A stretch of DNA of 64,000 bases from Pyxicephalus adspersus (lineage: Eukaryota > Chordata > Amphibia > Anura > Pyxicephalidae). The position numbers and the translations under genes are program-made. The stretch covers positions 124,726,071-124,790,070 of the forward strand of contig NC_092860.1 of NCBI RefSeq assembly GCF_032062135.1, given 5' to 3'. Shown piece by piece: positions 1 through 13,187 of the stretch (positions within the stretch are counted from its first letter, which is position 1; every line of letters starts with the position of its first letter). The notes under the pieces are model-generated. The model did not search any database, had not been told where the DNA came from, and saw only the letters and a program-made list of their open reading frames with translations.

Positions 1-174
1 GTACAGTAATAGCCCTTTGCGCAATCTAGACCATCTACATGATGTAATGTTCTTGGATTTTTTACCCAGGCTCGGTTCTCATTGCTGCAATGTGCAGTGC
101 TGATGCCATCACACTATAAAAAACAGTAAGTAAATGGCCCCATTCTATAAAAGGTCACAACAATCACAGCATTC

Positions 175-480
175 ACAGTATGTGCTCAATTTTCTGTGTT
201 AGGTAATAAAAAAAACATTTTGGTGCAATATTTTCCCCCAAAGTATCTAGAGCAGTTTTGTGTTGCTATAGTGTTTTTGTTGCTTTTCTGGGATGACTGG
301 GCACTTCTCAGTGTTGTGGTGCTGAGGGTGGTACTGATATCATCATAGCGTAAACACTTTAAACCAAAGTCATTGTGTTAGGGCCTCTTCAGAAAGAGGA
401 ACCAAAACACGCTCTGGATTGAAGGACAATAAAATAGATTCTAACAGTATGTGCTCAATCTTCTGGATTAGGTAACAATA
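175..480 (+). repeat. pair of 36-bp direct repeats
   Basis: 175-210 and 444-480 share 'acagtatgtgctcaat.ttctg.gttaggtaa.aa' apart from a few changes. The sequence between is unique. Confidence 0.85.
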
Positions 481-538
481 AAAGAGGTCCTGGAATGGCT
501 AGTTTACCTTTTGGCCCTACATACACATTACCAGTGTA

Positions 539-931
539 CAGTAGAACCCCTGTTATCCGGAACTCAGATAACAGGAAAACTCAGACAACTGGCACCTGAC
601 AGCTCCCCTTCCTTGATTGGTCCTACATCCCTAGAGGAGCTGTAGCATGTTCTCTGCATGCAAGAACATATACCACAGCTCTGCTAGGGCTGCAGGAGGA
701 ATCAAGAAAGAGGAGCTGTCAGCCATGATTAGCTGAAGAAAGGGAGACCCTGATGAGGGCTCAAGCGTTATAGAGGTTTCCCTTTTCTCAGCCATTCAGC
801 CCTAGAGGTGAATGGGGACAAGTCTTCCTATTCAAGTCTAGTGCTGAATGGCTGAGAAAAGGAAAAAGGAATTAACCTCAGTTAACCAAAACTACACTTC
901 TCTGGAGTGCCGGATAACCAAGCTTCTACTG
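539..931. mobile_element. pogo/Tigger-like miniature transposon
   Basis: The left end CAGTAGAACCCCTGTTATCCGG and right end (reverse-complemented) CAGTAGAAGCTTGGTTATCCGG are inverted repeats with the CAGT start and 'TTATCCGG' core typical of pogo/Tigger elements. The left flank is TA (537-538); the right flank is TT where TA is expected. An unrelated perfect 20-bp inverted repeat lies inside (781-800 and 843-862). No coding sequence. Confidence 0.7.
781..862. repeat. perfect 20-bp inverted repeat with 42-bp loop
   Basis: 'ccttttctcagccattcagc' at 781-800 is exactly complementary to 843-862. It lies inside the pogo-like element. Confidence 0.95.
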
Positions 932-2457
932 TTTATCTCCATTTTCAGGCTACATTTCTAGAAGAAACAGTAACATTGGTGTTGTTTGAAAGCAGACTTG
1001 TCTTTAAAATTTACATGAATCAATACAGCTCATTACCAAATCTCAATATTTTGAAAAAACTAAACTCTTTCTTGCCTTAGGCAATCCTTGTCCAGACATT
1101 GCAGCATGTCAAGTAAGCTGGGAACAGATTCTGAGAGGTGAATGCACAACAAAGTGGGTCCTACAACTATGTAAAAAAAGCTGGAAAGGCTTTAACTATA
1201 CATTAGATATCCCCACTGACCTTTAACACTGAATTTATGACTACAAGTTAAATTAAAAGTCTGCAATACTGGCGGACATGACCAGAACAAACTGAAACTC
1301 TTCTCAGCAAATGTCAATTCCAGTTAAAGTTTATTCTCTAGCTTTTACTATTTGGGTGGTTATTCACAAATCATGAAGACCAGTCAAACACATAAATCCT
1401 CTGAGACAGCCTCAAGAATGCTTGCCAACCAGCAATAAAACTAAGTGAACATTTTGCTGTTTTTATATTAAATTTTACTTGGTAATACTTTATTGACAAT
1501 GCATACATTTGTGCCTTATCAGTTGACTTCGGAAACATATAGCTATTTGGCAACATTCTTCAGTCCTATTGGTATGCAAAGCTTAGAGCTTTTTTCCATT
1601 ATTTTATCATTTTTTTCTCATAAACAGGCTTAGAGCATGCATAACTTTGTCAATAAGTAAATGTGTAAAAAAGTATAAAACAAGGCATATGAAATTAAAA
1701 AGCATGTATACACTGAACATTATCTACTTACTAACTACTGTATCTGCTAGATACAGGATTTCTTTTTAAGGCGCATGGGAAAACACAATTTTATCTAATT
1801 TACTGAAGTAAGTGAGGGTTAGGCTCAGCTTAGCGCTTGCACAACAAGTAAAGGCAGAGTCACACCAGTAACAATGCATTCAGTACATATTAACATGAGT
1901 TGATGGCAATTTGTTAGCATACATGCACTGCAGCGAGTTATTTTATTACATTTTTCTTTTTTTTAAGCACTTGCCTTGCAGCCCTCATCTTTAAAAAAAT
2001 CTGTGTGATATGGCTGCTGTGTCCTGGCCATTGAAATCTTTGGGCACCCAAAGTCCAGGGTCATTCTTGTTGGATTGAGATGAAGTGAAGTGACATGAAG
2101 TGGTGTCACCCAGATGTCCAGGGTTTTACTGCTAATAGGCTAGTTTTGCTTTTTAATTCAACAAAGCTTTTATGCTTTGTGCAATATTTGAAACATTCGT
2201 GAAAATTTGACTATTTAATGCCTGATATTTACTAATGTGATGACATAAAGCGTGACCTGGCAATTTACCCAGTTAATACAAATCTTAGTTTTTCTCTAAA
2301 GATTTAGTGGGAATTGCTCATCAGTTCAGGCCAAAATTTACTTTTTAACATGCAGGTAGCTGATAGGCAAATATTGCATAATCCAGTTCTGATGAAGTGC
2401 ATTTCATCTGAATATCTAAGATACAGTTGAGGTTATTCTCCTATTGCTGATCAAACC
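932..2457. other. intron, no gene or recognised repeat
   Basis: AT-rich unique-looking sequence. The short frame at 1371-1556 (-) has no supporting features. Confidence 0.5.
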
Positions 2458-2660
2458 TTTGTAAATTGTAAGCTCTTCGGGACAGGGTCCTCTCCTCCTC
2501 CTGTATCACTGCCTGTACCTGTCCGTCATTTGTCCGTCAACGCTGCATAATATGTTTATATTAATATTATAATTAATTAATTAATTATTTGTATTATTAA
2601 TTGTTATTATTATTATTAATAATATTATTATTAATAAAAATAATAATAATAATTTAATAA
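2458..2660 (+). repeat. frog-type retroposon copy with AT-rich simple tail
   Basis: 'aaattgtaagctcttcggga', 'gggtcctctcctcctcctgt', 'ctgcataatatgtttat', then a long (ATT)/(AAT) run (2560-2655). Same family as 60932-61095. Confidence 0.75.
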
Positions 2661-3703
2661 TAATTTAGCACTATGCATAGAAATTTCCAGTAGCATGCTT
2701 TAACTATTGCTGAATTTTTTTTATATAATGCACCTCCAGAGCTAACCAGCCCAGCATGCATGCTAGTGTCTTCATAGCCAGCAAGCAAGAAGCATGTAGC
2801 CCTCTGCTATTTGAATATTAGTTCACATGCTCTTCAATTGTAGGGGTGCTTTGCGAGGGATTCCCCTATAAAAGGGAATCCTTTTCCTAAAGCATTGGTG
2901 CATAATACCAGTAAGCACCAGACTTTTTGGCTCCTCCCAGGAAGAAGTGCCAGCAAAGTGGGACTTACGTAGTAACTTCCCTATCCCCTCTATGGAGGTA
3001 AGTAGGTTGTCATATCATTCATTATGATCTGGTTTCACTGTGCATAAACATTTGAACATCGCAAAACTGAAACAGTTTTGACTGGATTTTGGTTTTCAAT
3101 TTTTGTCTCATATTAAAATATATTAATTTAGTTTATATGTTTAGGGTGTCAATATTAATGTTGAGAAAACACCAGGATTCTCCTGTGTCCTACATTTATA
3201 CAATATATACAGTGTATTCTCCTTCTTTCATGACATGTTTTGGTATAAAAAAAATTAGGAAAAGTGCCAGTCTATGCTCAAGAGCTTTCATCCATATTCA
3301 TGGGCACTAACCAAGCTGCTGTACAGAGCTTTGGGATTGTAACGCTCGGCTGATTTAAATTCCTTATAAATTTCTAGCAGAGAGCACACATTTCATACAG
3401 AAGGGTTTTGCTGAGGAATTAATTATATATGTATGTGTCTGTAGATGTATATACAGTTACAAGAGAAGGTTTGTGAACCTTTTTGGAATGATCTGGATTT
3501 CTGCATGAGTGGCTCCTAATATGCAGTCTGATTATCAACTAAGTCAAAATAATAGATAAACACAATCTGTTTATTCTAAAAACATACAAACAAGTGCAAT
3601 TTATCATTGATTCACAAAAGAGATTACAAAATCTTGCATTTAGTAACTGGTACAATTTGTATGTGTGTGTATGGACAGTGTATGCACCCCTTTAAAGGTC
3701 TCT

Positions 3704-3765
3704 ATTTATAAAACAGGGAAACTGACATTCTCTCAAACATTCCCTGGTGGGAATAAATTACTGCT
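3704..3765. repeat. single arm of the palindromic element found at 47711-47849
   Basis: 'tttataaaacagggaaactg', 'acattctctcaaacattccc' and 'tggtgggaat' match the reverse complement of 47799-47849 at nearly every position. The partner arm is degraded or absent. Confidence 0.7.
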
Positions 3766-4981
3766 GTTGAACACATTGGGCATGGAAGATTCCAACATGG
3801 AAATGTTCGCCCCACTTTCTGACTCAGTAACAATGTTTACCATGATTGAAAAGGGGTGCTTTACCTTAGTTGGACACCAAAAACCTGACAGTCCAACCCC
3901 TCCAAATTATATCCCAAACATTAAGCAGATCAATAATACCAGATGTTACAAATGTTTATTTCAGCTGAACTGGATTTGCTTATTCTGATTTCTGTTTAAG
4001 CTTCCCCCAGTGTCCATCTCATTAATGGACTGGAGGATTCCCAAAGTAATCTAACCTATTCCTCCCCAAATTTACAATTACATTTGCAAGGAAAATGTCA
4101 CCTACCAGCCCTAATGTATAGTGAAAATGAGGTGAATTGTGTTACAGATTACATTATTTTGGGACAAAGGCAGGTTTTACTGTATGCTATGCAAGACTGT
4201 AAGCCACCTTTAAAGCACCTAACAATGTATTTGTCTCATTGGAATTCTGGCTGAGAGACCTCCTTGTTAAAGTTTCCAGGATCATACATCTCTTTTAGCC
4301 ATTATAAGGGTTCACACTTCTACTTGAACTTTTACTTTAATTTTTATCTCAGAAAACATACCAGCCAAAGTGGGAAGTCCCCAAGGTAAGCGGGAATGGG
4401 AACTATGGCAAAAAGATCAAATAGAGTCATAAAGAGATAGGCAATGCCTGCAGGTCAGTCTAGCAAATTATTCTAAAACCAAAATGTTACTAAAATGTTG
4501 CACTGATGCATTAATAGAAAATGTACTTTAATCACACTAAATTAAAAGTAAACTAGAAAATGAAATTCTTGATTAAAAATGACTTTGGGGGCAATCAGAA
4601 AGCAGATTGAGGTAAGTCTTATCTATTGTGTGCAAAACATTCTCATGGCTGCAGGTTAAATTTGTTACTGCAGACAGGCAATGAGGTGAAAAGAATGCAC
4701 TAGAAAGGATAGGGGGAGCAACTTGTGATATTACAGGGATGGGTAGGCAATCAGAAATACAGTTTGTTTGTACCAGAGACAGTAGAGTCCCATGTATCAT
4801 CTCATTGAGGAATAGATTCAGTAATCATTTACTGTATTATTTGATGTCTTTGTACACAGAAATGTTTTTAAACTCTCAGATCCAGAAATTTCATGGATTG
4901 TAAATAGACATGAAAAAAAACTACTGCAATACATTTTCATTGTGATAGTATTTTCACTGAAAAAGTTTAGGAGCAGAATTT

Positions 4982-5075
4982 TAATATTATATTATTATTA
5001 ATAATAATAATAATAATAATAATAAACTGTATTTATAAAGTGTCAACATATTATGCAGTGCTGTACATTAGGTCT
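4982..5075 (-). repeat. frog-type retroposon fragment
   Basis: An (ATA)n tail (4987-5022), then 'gtatttataaagtgtcaaca', 'attatgcagtgctgtacatt'. Reverse orientation, 5' part missing. Confidence 0.65.
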
Positions 5076-5724
5076 TCTCCAGTCCTAACAAACATCCTGT
5101 GCTAGCTTGATAATGCTGCACCTACATAGATACAGTACAGTCCTAATATTTATCTGGATCTTAATGGCAGAGGTTCACAAAAAATGGTCTAGTAACATTA
5201 CCTGGTTCCTGCATCCCTGACTTATGAACTAAGTAAAATAAAACTATTTTGCAATTCAGTTTTCACAGGTCTTCACAATTTTTACATAGGGAGTAACAAC
5301 ACATGTATGCCGATTATATTTAGCTTGTAAAAATCCAAAAGGATAGTCATTGACATTTATGTATCTTAAACAATCAGCCTCATTTTCTGTTTTAGCTTTG
5401 TTAATTTACACATTTTCTTCTGAGAATGAGATCTATTATACATACAGCTGAAGCCTGACATTTTAGGATCTCATTTTATGATGAGATGTTGTCCCTGGAG
5501 TATAACCATGGTAAAATTCCCGAACATACATTTTACACATCACATACTTTGCTGTACTATTGAAACATCTGCAAAATAATTTTAGTATTTCATAATAAAT
5601 GGACCTGGTATTTTGAAATTGATTTTTGGCTTTTGTATTTGACATTGTCTAATCAGCCTGTTCTAAAAACCTTGTTATATATCCTGATCACAGTGGAAGA
5701 TGTTTAAAAGGAAACAAACTAATG

Positions 5725-5913
5725 TGAAACTTGGAGGAATTGGGTAAGATCAGTACTACCCTGTTGATAGTTCCCCAGGTGATAGTTTAGTGTTTTTTTT
5801 TGCCTTCCTCTGGATCAACTATGTCTTTGGGGTTTTTACCTGGGATATGTTTATTTCCCTAGTGGTTGAACTAGATGGACTTTTTTCACTGTAACTGACT
5901 ATGTAACTATGTA
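5725..5913 (+). repeat. frog interspersed repeat ending 'ggttgaactagatggac'
   Basis: 'ttttttgccttcctctggat' and 'tttccctagtggttgaacta' are shared with a shorter copy at 43530-43600. I recall this tail as widespread in amphibian genomes; its class is unknown to me. Confidence 0.6.
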
Positions 5914-6863
5914 AGGTTAAGGGTTGGATAAAACATAGGCTTAGGGGTGTAGGTCTTTTCTCCAATAAAATCTTCACTTCCTTCATGTGCTAGAACTTTC
6001 TACGCCTTCCCACGATCCCCATTCCTTACTGCCACCCTCACAATGACCCGGTACCAAAACTGTCCTTCCATGAAAACTGATACTTGCACGCTAAGAATGC
6101 TCCCTACTCCCCATTGTGATACAGTCCAGGCCAGGGTAAAAGCTGAATTTCTTTAACATGGTAAAATGTGTATGAGATCATAGTGAATGGGTGTACACAT
6201 GATTTATTGTTAGGGTCAGGAAGGGAGCTAAATGTTAAGGTTCTATAAAAGTGTAAAGAGAGAAGTAAGGGGGTTAGTTTTAGGTCTTTGAGAATTTTGG
6301 GGTAGATAAAGGGGCTAGGTTATTAATTAAGTTTCAGGTTTATGGTGTGAGAAAACAATCAGGGAAGACCTCTGGGGAACATTATTCGCTACTGTGAACT
6401 AATATTGCTGATAAGCTATAAATTATGCACACATATGTTAAGCACTAAGATTATCAGGCTAACCTTTAAATGATGTTCAATGCAGGTAAAATATTTCTAT
6501 TGGCAGGTGGAAAGGTTGAATTCTGGAGCATTCAAATTATTTTTTTAGGCAATTATGCTATTTCCATTTGACTGTAGGCATGGATTTGGGTGTGGGAGCA
6601 AGAACAAGAATGGCATGTCTACGTAGGGACCATAGGTGAATAATTTACAGGGCAGAATATATAACTTCACATAATGTCATTACCTATTACCGATTTTTAC
6701 ACATCTCTTGGAACAAAGGGCAAGAGGAAATGTGATGTCATAGTGAGCATTTGCAAGTGATAGCACCACTGGCTCAGCACAATCAGGAAAAAGAATCTGA
6801 CCACCAGAGATACAATGATTTAAGATGGTGTCATGGGACTTTTAGTGTGTGGTGAACAGAGCC

Positions 6864-7325
6864 CTTAAAGAGGAACTAAAGCCAAAAGTGCCTAAAGCAA
6901 AAAAAATACACTTACCTTCAATCCCGCAAGGCAGTTCGATCAATCCGGAGGTCTCTTCTGTCGGGTCCCGCGTCTGTGAGCCGGCGTGCTGGGCACCTCC
7001 ATCTTTGTCTCTTCTTCCTGTTCTTCTTCCTACGTTACCGACCCAGGTGTGAGATTGGGTGACGTAGGTTGGAAAAAAAACTTGCCAATCTCACTGTGCA
7101 TGCATGAAAAGGCTCCTTTTGTGCATGCCCGAGATGTTCTTGATCGCCTAGGCAGTGCTGCACTCTTGTTAAAAAAAAAAGAATGTTGCACTTAAAAAAA
7201 ACAAAACAGAATTTTTACTTAACATAAAAGTGTTGTCTACCCTTATATGTAAAGTGAAATTTCTGAGTTTAGAAATTATAACATATAGACAAAATATGAC
7301 AGTGGAAAGGGACGTCCGCTTTAAG
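6864..7325. mobile_element. miniature element, 'CTTAAAG' family, full length
   Basis: The left end CTTAAAGAGGAACT and right end (reverse-complemented) CTTAAAGCGGACGT form short inverted repeats. The interior includes 'acacttaccttcaat' and a GC-rich stretch with 'gggtgacgtagg' and 'tgcatgcatgaaaagg'. Relatives in this window: 18060-18202, 31151-31330, 32313-32614, 45523-45990 and 59099-59431. The short ORFs it contains are not genes. Confidence 0.7.
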
Positions 7326-8794
7326 AAAATATTAATAAATTCATAAACCGTGCTACCAGTTTAAAATATAATTTCTAAAAAAGTCAAGCGCAGCTAAAAA
7401 TTGAACAACTAACAACTGAGATTGTACTGTATCCCTAGTGTACTGCGGTGAACTTTTCAAACCCCCTAGAGGAGAAGTAACTACACATTGCCATCTCTGC
7501 TGACACTTAACTACTGAGGGAAAACACCTTAAGGTTCCTAAAATGGAACATTTTTTTTTATTTCTATTGTATTGAAGCTTTTTTATATCCAGTATAAACA
7601 TTTTGGCTGAATTCCAAACTTGAAAACATTGTTTCAGACTCAGGATACTATTTGCAATATTTTAGTTGTAAAATGATGTCTACAAAACAAAAAACATTTA
7701 AATTCAAATTAATGTTCCCTGTTGTACACCTTTCATGCTGCACTAGCTTGAAATAATAAGATCTTTGCAGATCTACATTTATTTTATTGTATCTACCACC
7801 TCAAATGAATATGCACTTTAAAAATAGGATTTGTGAATAGGAAGTGCAATGACCACCAATATGGAATTGTAGAACAGCCTGAACTTCATTAGATGGGGAA
7901 AAAGCATGACCATTTTGTGAGTTTGTCCATTCTAGTGCCCAATTAAGTAGACAAGAGCTGGCTTTCTTTATGTGTTGGTAGCTGTGAGGAGGTACTGGTG
8001 GATGGGACAGGGCCTGCTGTAACATTAATGCAACAGTTAGTAGTAATGGTAAATGTACACATTTTTAAAATGAATTATGCTATGCACTATAAAGCAATGA
8101 CATTATTGTTATGCCTGAAGTCCTGCTTGTAATCTTACAAAACTCTAGACTTACATCTATAGATAAAACAAATTACAGCTCAAATCCAGCCACATTTTTT
8201 GTATTAACTTTTGAAATAAGCAAAGAAAGTTTAGAACTTTTTGTCATGTATATAATGCCATGTCCTACTGGGGAGATTTCCTCCCACTATAGGAGATGAT
8301 TGGAAGTCTCTCTATAGCAGGGCACAAACCAAAACTAAATCACAGAGAGGATGGTTAGAACCTCTGACAATGTTTGTTGATGTCTCAATGCTGGTGAAAC
8401 ACTAGAAGGGGTGTCCCCAATTACTGGTATGGGAGTCAAATCATCAAAAAAAATGACAAAACTTTTATCTTTTTCCTATTGTATCCAAAACTTAGAATTA
8501 GGTTTTATTCTGTGTGTTTGCCCTTAGCATTTTAGCTGTTAATATATGGTGGGTTTTCCAGAAGTTGGATGCATTAAATTGACAATATTAAGAAACAGTG
8601 TTAAATTTTCAAAACCATTATTCAGGTGCAGATGTTCAGGACACAGGAGTAAGGTGAAATTGGCTGTTAAATGAGAGGACAATTTACATATTAGTTTTTT
8701 AGTAATTAAGTATTGCATAGGAAATACTAAACACCAATTCCTAACGTTAAAATCTGGTATTTAATCCTAATAAGTTGCATCAAATGAACAATTG

Positions 8795-9707
8795 TGGGAC
8801 AAATACAAGCCTATTCATACAACTACACCTAATACTGAAATAATAACATGTATAATATATAAAATATCTAGCAGCGTATTTGCTAACTGCATTCAGGTGG
8901 GGTAGAAATGCCATGTCAAGCATTTACTCCCATGAAAGTCAACATAAGAATATAGGACAATAGTGGCTCAAAATCACTGAATGATTCTGATGAGCTTAGA
9001 GCTACTATTCTGTAACTTCATTAAAATCCTATTTTAAACAGGTAAAAGGGGTTTCCTTAAAATAATCCTTCAGCTACTTTTTTCTTAACTAGTTCAGCAC
9101 CCCAACTGAATCAACTTTTATCTTTTGGCTTAGAGGCCTTTTTAACATCAATGAATTGAGAGGTGGAACAGAGACAGTAAAGCTTTCTAAAAAGATCAAA
9201 CAGGCAAAAGCAGAGTGAGCATCAGTATTTTGATTAAAGATCATAACGCTGTTCACCATGCAAAGATTTAAATGTCCTTGAAATTTTAACTGCAAAAAAA
9301 GCATTTTTTAGGCTGTGAAGCCATTGCGCTGCTTGCAGATAAGAAAAGGGGATTAAAAATGTAGGTCTAAGACTAAGTTCATATTGATGGTCTCTGGATA
9401 TTTCCCAAGTGCCAGCCACCCTGCACCAGGATTTACCAGGATTCTGTCCTGCTTCATTAAAACCAAAACAATGGCCAAAAGTTCACATTTGCTAACTTGA
9501 TTTTATATAATATAATCCAATAACGTGGGAGGAACTTCAAAGAGGTAGTAAAACATGGTTGAATGTCATGCTTTACATGGCATTTCTACCCCACCTGAAC
9601 CTATCCCAGAATGCAGTTAGCAAATACCCTGCTCGATATTATATATATTATACATGGTATTATTTCAGTATTAGGTGTAGTTGTATCAATTGGGTTGTAT
9701 TTGTCCC
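8795..9707. repeat. inverted repeat, 913 bp, arms about 130-140 bp
   Basis: The left arm 8795-8925 and right arm 9567-9707 are about 90 percent complementary by eye. Shared blocks are 'actacacctaatactgaaat', 'atgtataatatata', 'gtatttgctaactgcattc' and 'aggtggggtagaaatgccat'. The right arm carries an extra 10 or so bases ('ctatcccaga'). The interior has no coding sequence recognised. It is probably a non-autonomous transposon with long inverted ends; I could not define a target duplication. Confidence 0.88.
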
Positions 9708-12700
9708 AGGATTTACAAGGTAGTAAAACAACAAAAGATAGTAAAACAACTTTTAGCTATGTATTTCTAAAATGCCAATTATCTTTCTTACAAATGACGA
9801 TATAACAAATCACAAACAAAAGAACGGAGGCACGGAGCAAAGTAGAGGCATTTACTAAACCTAACCCTAATTTGCTGAATTCCAATATAATAAGGCATGT
9901 GAGTAAAAAAAAGGATGACTATAAAGGGTAAAAAAATATGAGTAGTATAGTAGCAGTAACAGTGAAAATAATTGTAAAGGGTGGATAACTCTTATGAGCT
10001 TATAATCCTTACCCAAGAACTCACTCACTTACTTTGAGGTAGGTAGAACTACTGCTGAAAGGAACATCTACTGTGGGAGTTATTATAATTTAAAAGAAAC
10101 ACTTTCAACTGTGACGTGAATCAAAGCCTGCTCAAGTCCACGCTTTAGTATTGACATGCTATTTATAGCTGCCATAAAATAAGCAGTCAATATATGTATT
10201 CGATTTGGCTCTATTGAAGGGCTAAGTTTGTTGAAAAATCTTTTTTGGGAACGTTGGATGTTTGGTTTCCCAATGTGCAGATTTCTGTTAGCTATCAAAA
10301 GAGTGGTTTGGCAATGTATTATTGGGAAAAAGCATTATAAAATACTGTTATTTATCAGGAAATAATCTGCCACCCTAGCAAGGAAGTGATAAGGTTAAAT
10401 TAGCATAAGAATTTTATACTCATTAATAATATTTGAATTTTCACACAACAGGCTTACCTAAAACGTGGCGGATAGCAAGATCACAGATAGACGCGTACTT
10501 TGGAAACAATGTGTTTACATATTAAATTATATTTGCGTCAATCAGGTATTATATAACCTGTGCAACACTTTGATGAAGCTGTGTGATGTAACCTGTATCT
10601 GGCAAGCTGCACAAATTTATATATTGTAGTACTAGCATGACATACATTGCTGTAGGGAATAAAAATATTTCAAAACATAAAACCATTTCTTTATTCTTCA
10701 TTTCTTTTACTTTCTAAGCATTTTATTTAAACAGAACACCACCATGCATCACTCCTCCCAACTATGAAACCTTCATTAAAATTTTTTAAATCTCAATATT
10801 ATGCTAAAACTAACAGGGGAGAGGGGACTAAGAAAAAGTTTTTCCTAACTAAGCAGATATCTGAGCACTTAGTGTATCATTTTAAAACTTTCTGGCATAT
10901 TAACTGGCTGCATCTTTGAATTGCTTGCCTCCAATTAGATAAAAGGCAGAGATGGCCTCTCTAGTGGTTCAACAAATGTTCCTTAATATTTGCAAACCTG
11001 TGGTTTGCAATGACCAGGCGTTAAGTAGCAAATAAAAATAGTGATTCTATAATTTAGCGGTAATTAGGGGTTTGATTGTTCAACCCCAGGGAAGATTTCC
11101 CTGTACCAATTCACAAGTTACTTAGCATAGCTGTCCTGTAAAAGAATAAATACTTACCTCTCCTGTCTCTAACACTGCAGTGCACTACTCAGTTAGGTAC
11201 AGTCTCTAAAATCCTTGGGGAAACCAAGACTTCTGCAAGTGTCAATCTTCTGGGTCCCTGCAGCTCTTACTGGTTCCTCTTGTAGACCTTCAAGTAAGTA
11301 CAGTCAGTAAGAGAGACAAAAGTGATGTTGAATAACCAGTAATTGCTGTAGGCAACCCAGGGGATTGATGGTTGTGGAAGTGCTGGTTTCCCAAGGGACT
11401 TTGATGGACCATACCTTGCTAGCATAGAGGTGTTCAGAAGTAAAGGTGACAGGAGTGGTAAACTTTTACTTCATTCTAATGGGACAATTTTCCTTAGGAA
11501 CTTTGTTGAATAGTGACAGGGTCCATTTTAGTAGTGGCAATTTAGTTGATTAGAACATACCACATCACTCATTCATTAAACAAGGATGAAGGGTAAAGTT
11601 AGCTTCTGAAATAATGCCCAGTCTTGCAGGCTAATTTGTTCAAGTTAATTAAATTTAATTAAAAATTCAGATACGAAGGCAGATTTGTAGCCATTTTTAA
11701 CTGAATCTAATTGCTGGCACAGTCGAATAATAACCCTGCCAGCATGGGCAGCATATCAGCCTCAAAGTCTTCAACCAGTTCTAATGATATTACAGTATTT
11801 CCAACATGGCAGGTACAACTTTGCTAATTGGAGAGTGACTGCAATTCAGCATTGTAGGATAACTGTATCATTTTAATACACTAAAGAAAAACTATAATGG
11901 TTTGGGGTCTTCTATGGTTATAGATTCTTTGTATTTGAACTAGATATTTAAAAACATTTTTCATTCAGGGTGCACCCTTAACACAGGATTAACACAGTTC
12001 TATAAGTTCCCTAATGATAGAACAGAGCAGAACCTGTATGTTTTCATACTATCTCTGTAATATTAGGTTACCATACATAGAGCGTTATAAGAGAGGGTCA
12101 TGGGGCCAGTCTGACTGTTCTTTTTTGCATTACTGAGCAGGAAAGAATGGCCTTGAACCAAAAACTGCCAACCCCCATCCCATCCCCAGTGGATATTAAT
12201 GTTAGTATGCAGCATTGAAGTGCACAATTTAATTTTCTCCTGAAAATAAAAAACAAAGATAACAAAACCTTATTTCTTTTCATAATGATAATATGTAGAA
12301 ATACCTTTACATTCCCTTCAGAATTCAGCAAAGAAGCACACAAAATTGTGAGGCCCATGTAGCATATTGTTTGCACAGGGAACAGATATCAGATGTTGGC
12401 ATTATTAGAAACAAATTCTAAATAAATGAAGTACCCAAAAGAGACTAAAATGCAGCTGGATGACATGAACTATGTGAATCATCTAAAACGGCCCTAAAAT
12501 TGAATGTTTTTGGTTTTTGTGTAGGTTTTGTTTTTTTTTACTTTTTTTCAGGCAACCAAGGCTCTCTTTCTTCATTCTCCTTGTTAGTCTGACACTCCAG
12601 GTTGTGGAGATTCCATTGGCATCCTCATTTTTTAATGCATGGGAATCTTTTATTGTAGGGGATAACATGAGTGCCTATGCCTGATGGAAAAGGAAAAAGA

Positions 12701-12972
12701 AGCGACTACAGAGGACTAGTCACATGGAAAGAATCTTAGTATAGGTAATAAAAAAATATTTTTGCGGTACCCCAAAACAGAAACGTGCATACATTTCTTG
12801 CAGTGATCTTTGGTTGTTAGTTTTTTTGGCTTGAAAAACATTTTGAATGTGAGCACAGCAATACTGTATTTGACATAAAAGTACAGTTACAGGTAAAATT
12901 TGTATATGAACTTGTCTTAGAAAATGGGGAGGGATAAATAACAGGTTCTTTAGTGTTATAAAAAAGCTGTGA
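9708..12972. other. intron, no gene recognised
   Basis: AT-rich. About 11150-11450 has somewhat higher GC and 'aaatacttacctctcctgtc', reminiscent of the 'CTTAAAG' family interior but without its ends. Frames at 10083 (-), 12098 (-) and 12483 (-) show no domain features. Confidence 0.45.
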
Positions 12973-12977
12973 CTATC

Positions 12978-13008
<31 letters not shown>

Positions 13009-13010
13009 CT
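12973..13010 (+). repeat. (CTAT)n microsatellite
   Basis: About nine CTAT units with one substitution, upstream of the candidate exon at 13139. Confidence 0.95.
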
Positions 13011-13138
13011 AATCTTTCTCTATATGTTAATAATGACTTCACTGTTTATACTTTTATATTTGCTTATGCACAAAAAGAAAAAAATGATTAATTTTAGGCT
13101 TCAAAAAGAAACCTCTGCATTCCCTTCCTTCTGTTACC

Positions 13139-13187
13139 ATGGATATGCTGCTGCTGCCGCTACTGCTTCTTCTTCTGGCTGTAAAAG
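13139..13187 (+). CDS. candidate first exon: signal peptide-like, with splice donor
   Basis: An ATG in a strong start context ('gttaccATGG') begins MDMLLLPLLLLLLAVK, a hydrophobic Leu-rich run typical of a secretory signal peptide. It is followed directly by a donor 'AAAAG|gtaata', giving a phase-1 exit. A TATA-like 'ttataaaaaa' lies about 180 bp upstream (near 12957), with a (CTAT)n run between. The exon is on the strand opposite gabrb1, so it would be a gene nested in the intron. The next splice-bounded segment in compatible phase is at 17637-17790. Caution: the Leu codons form a CTG/CTT-rich repeat, which can mimic a signal peptide by chance. I do not recognise the gene. Confidence 0.35.
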
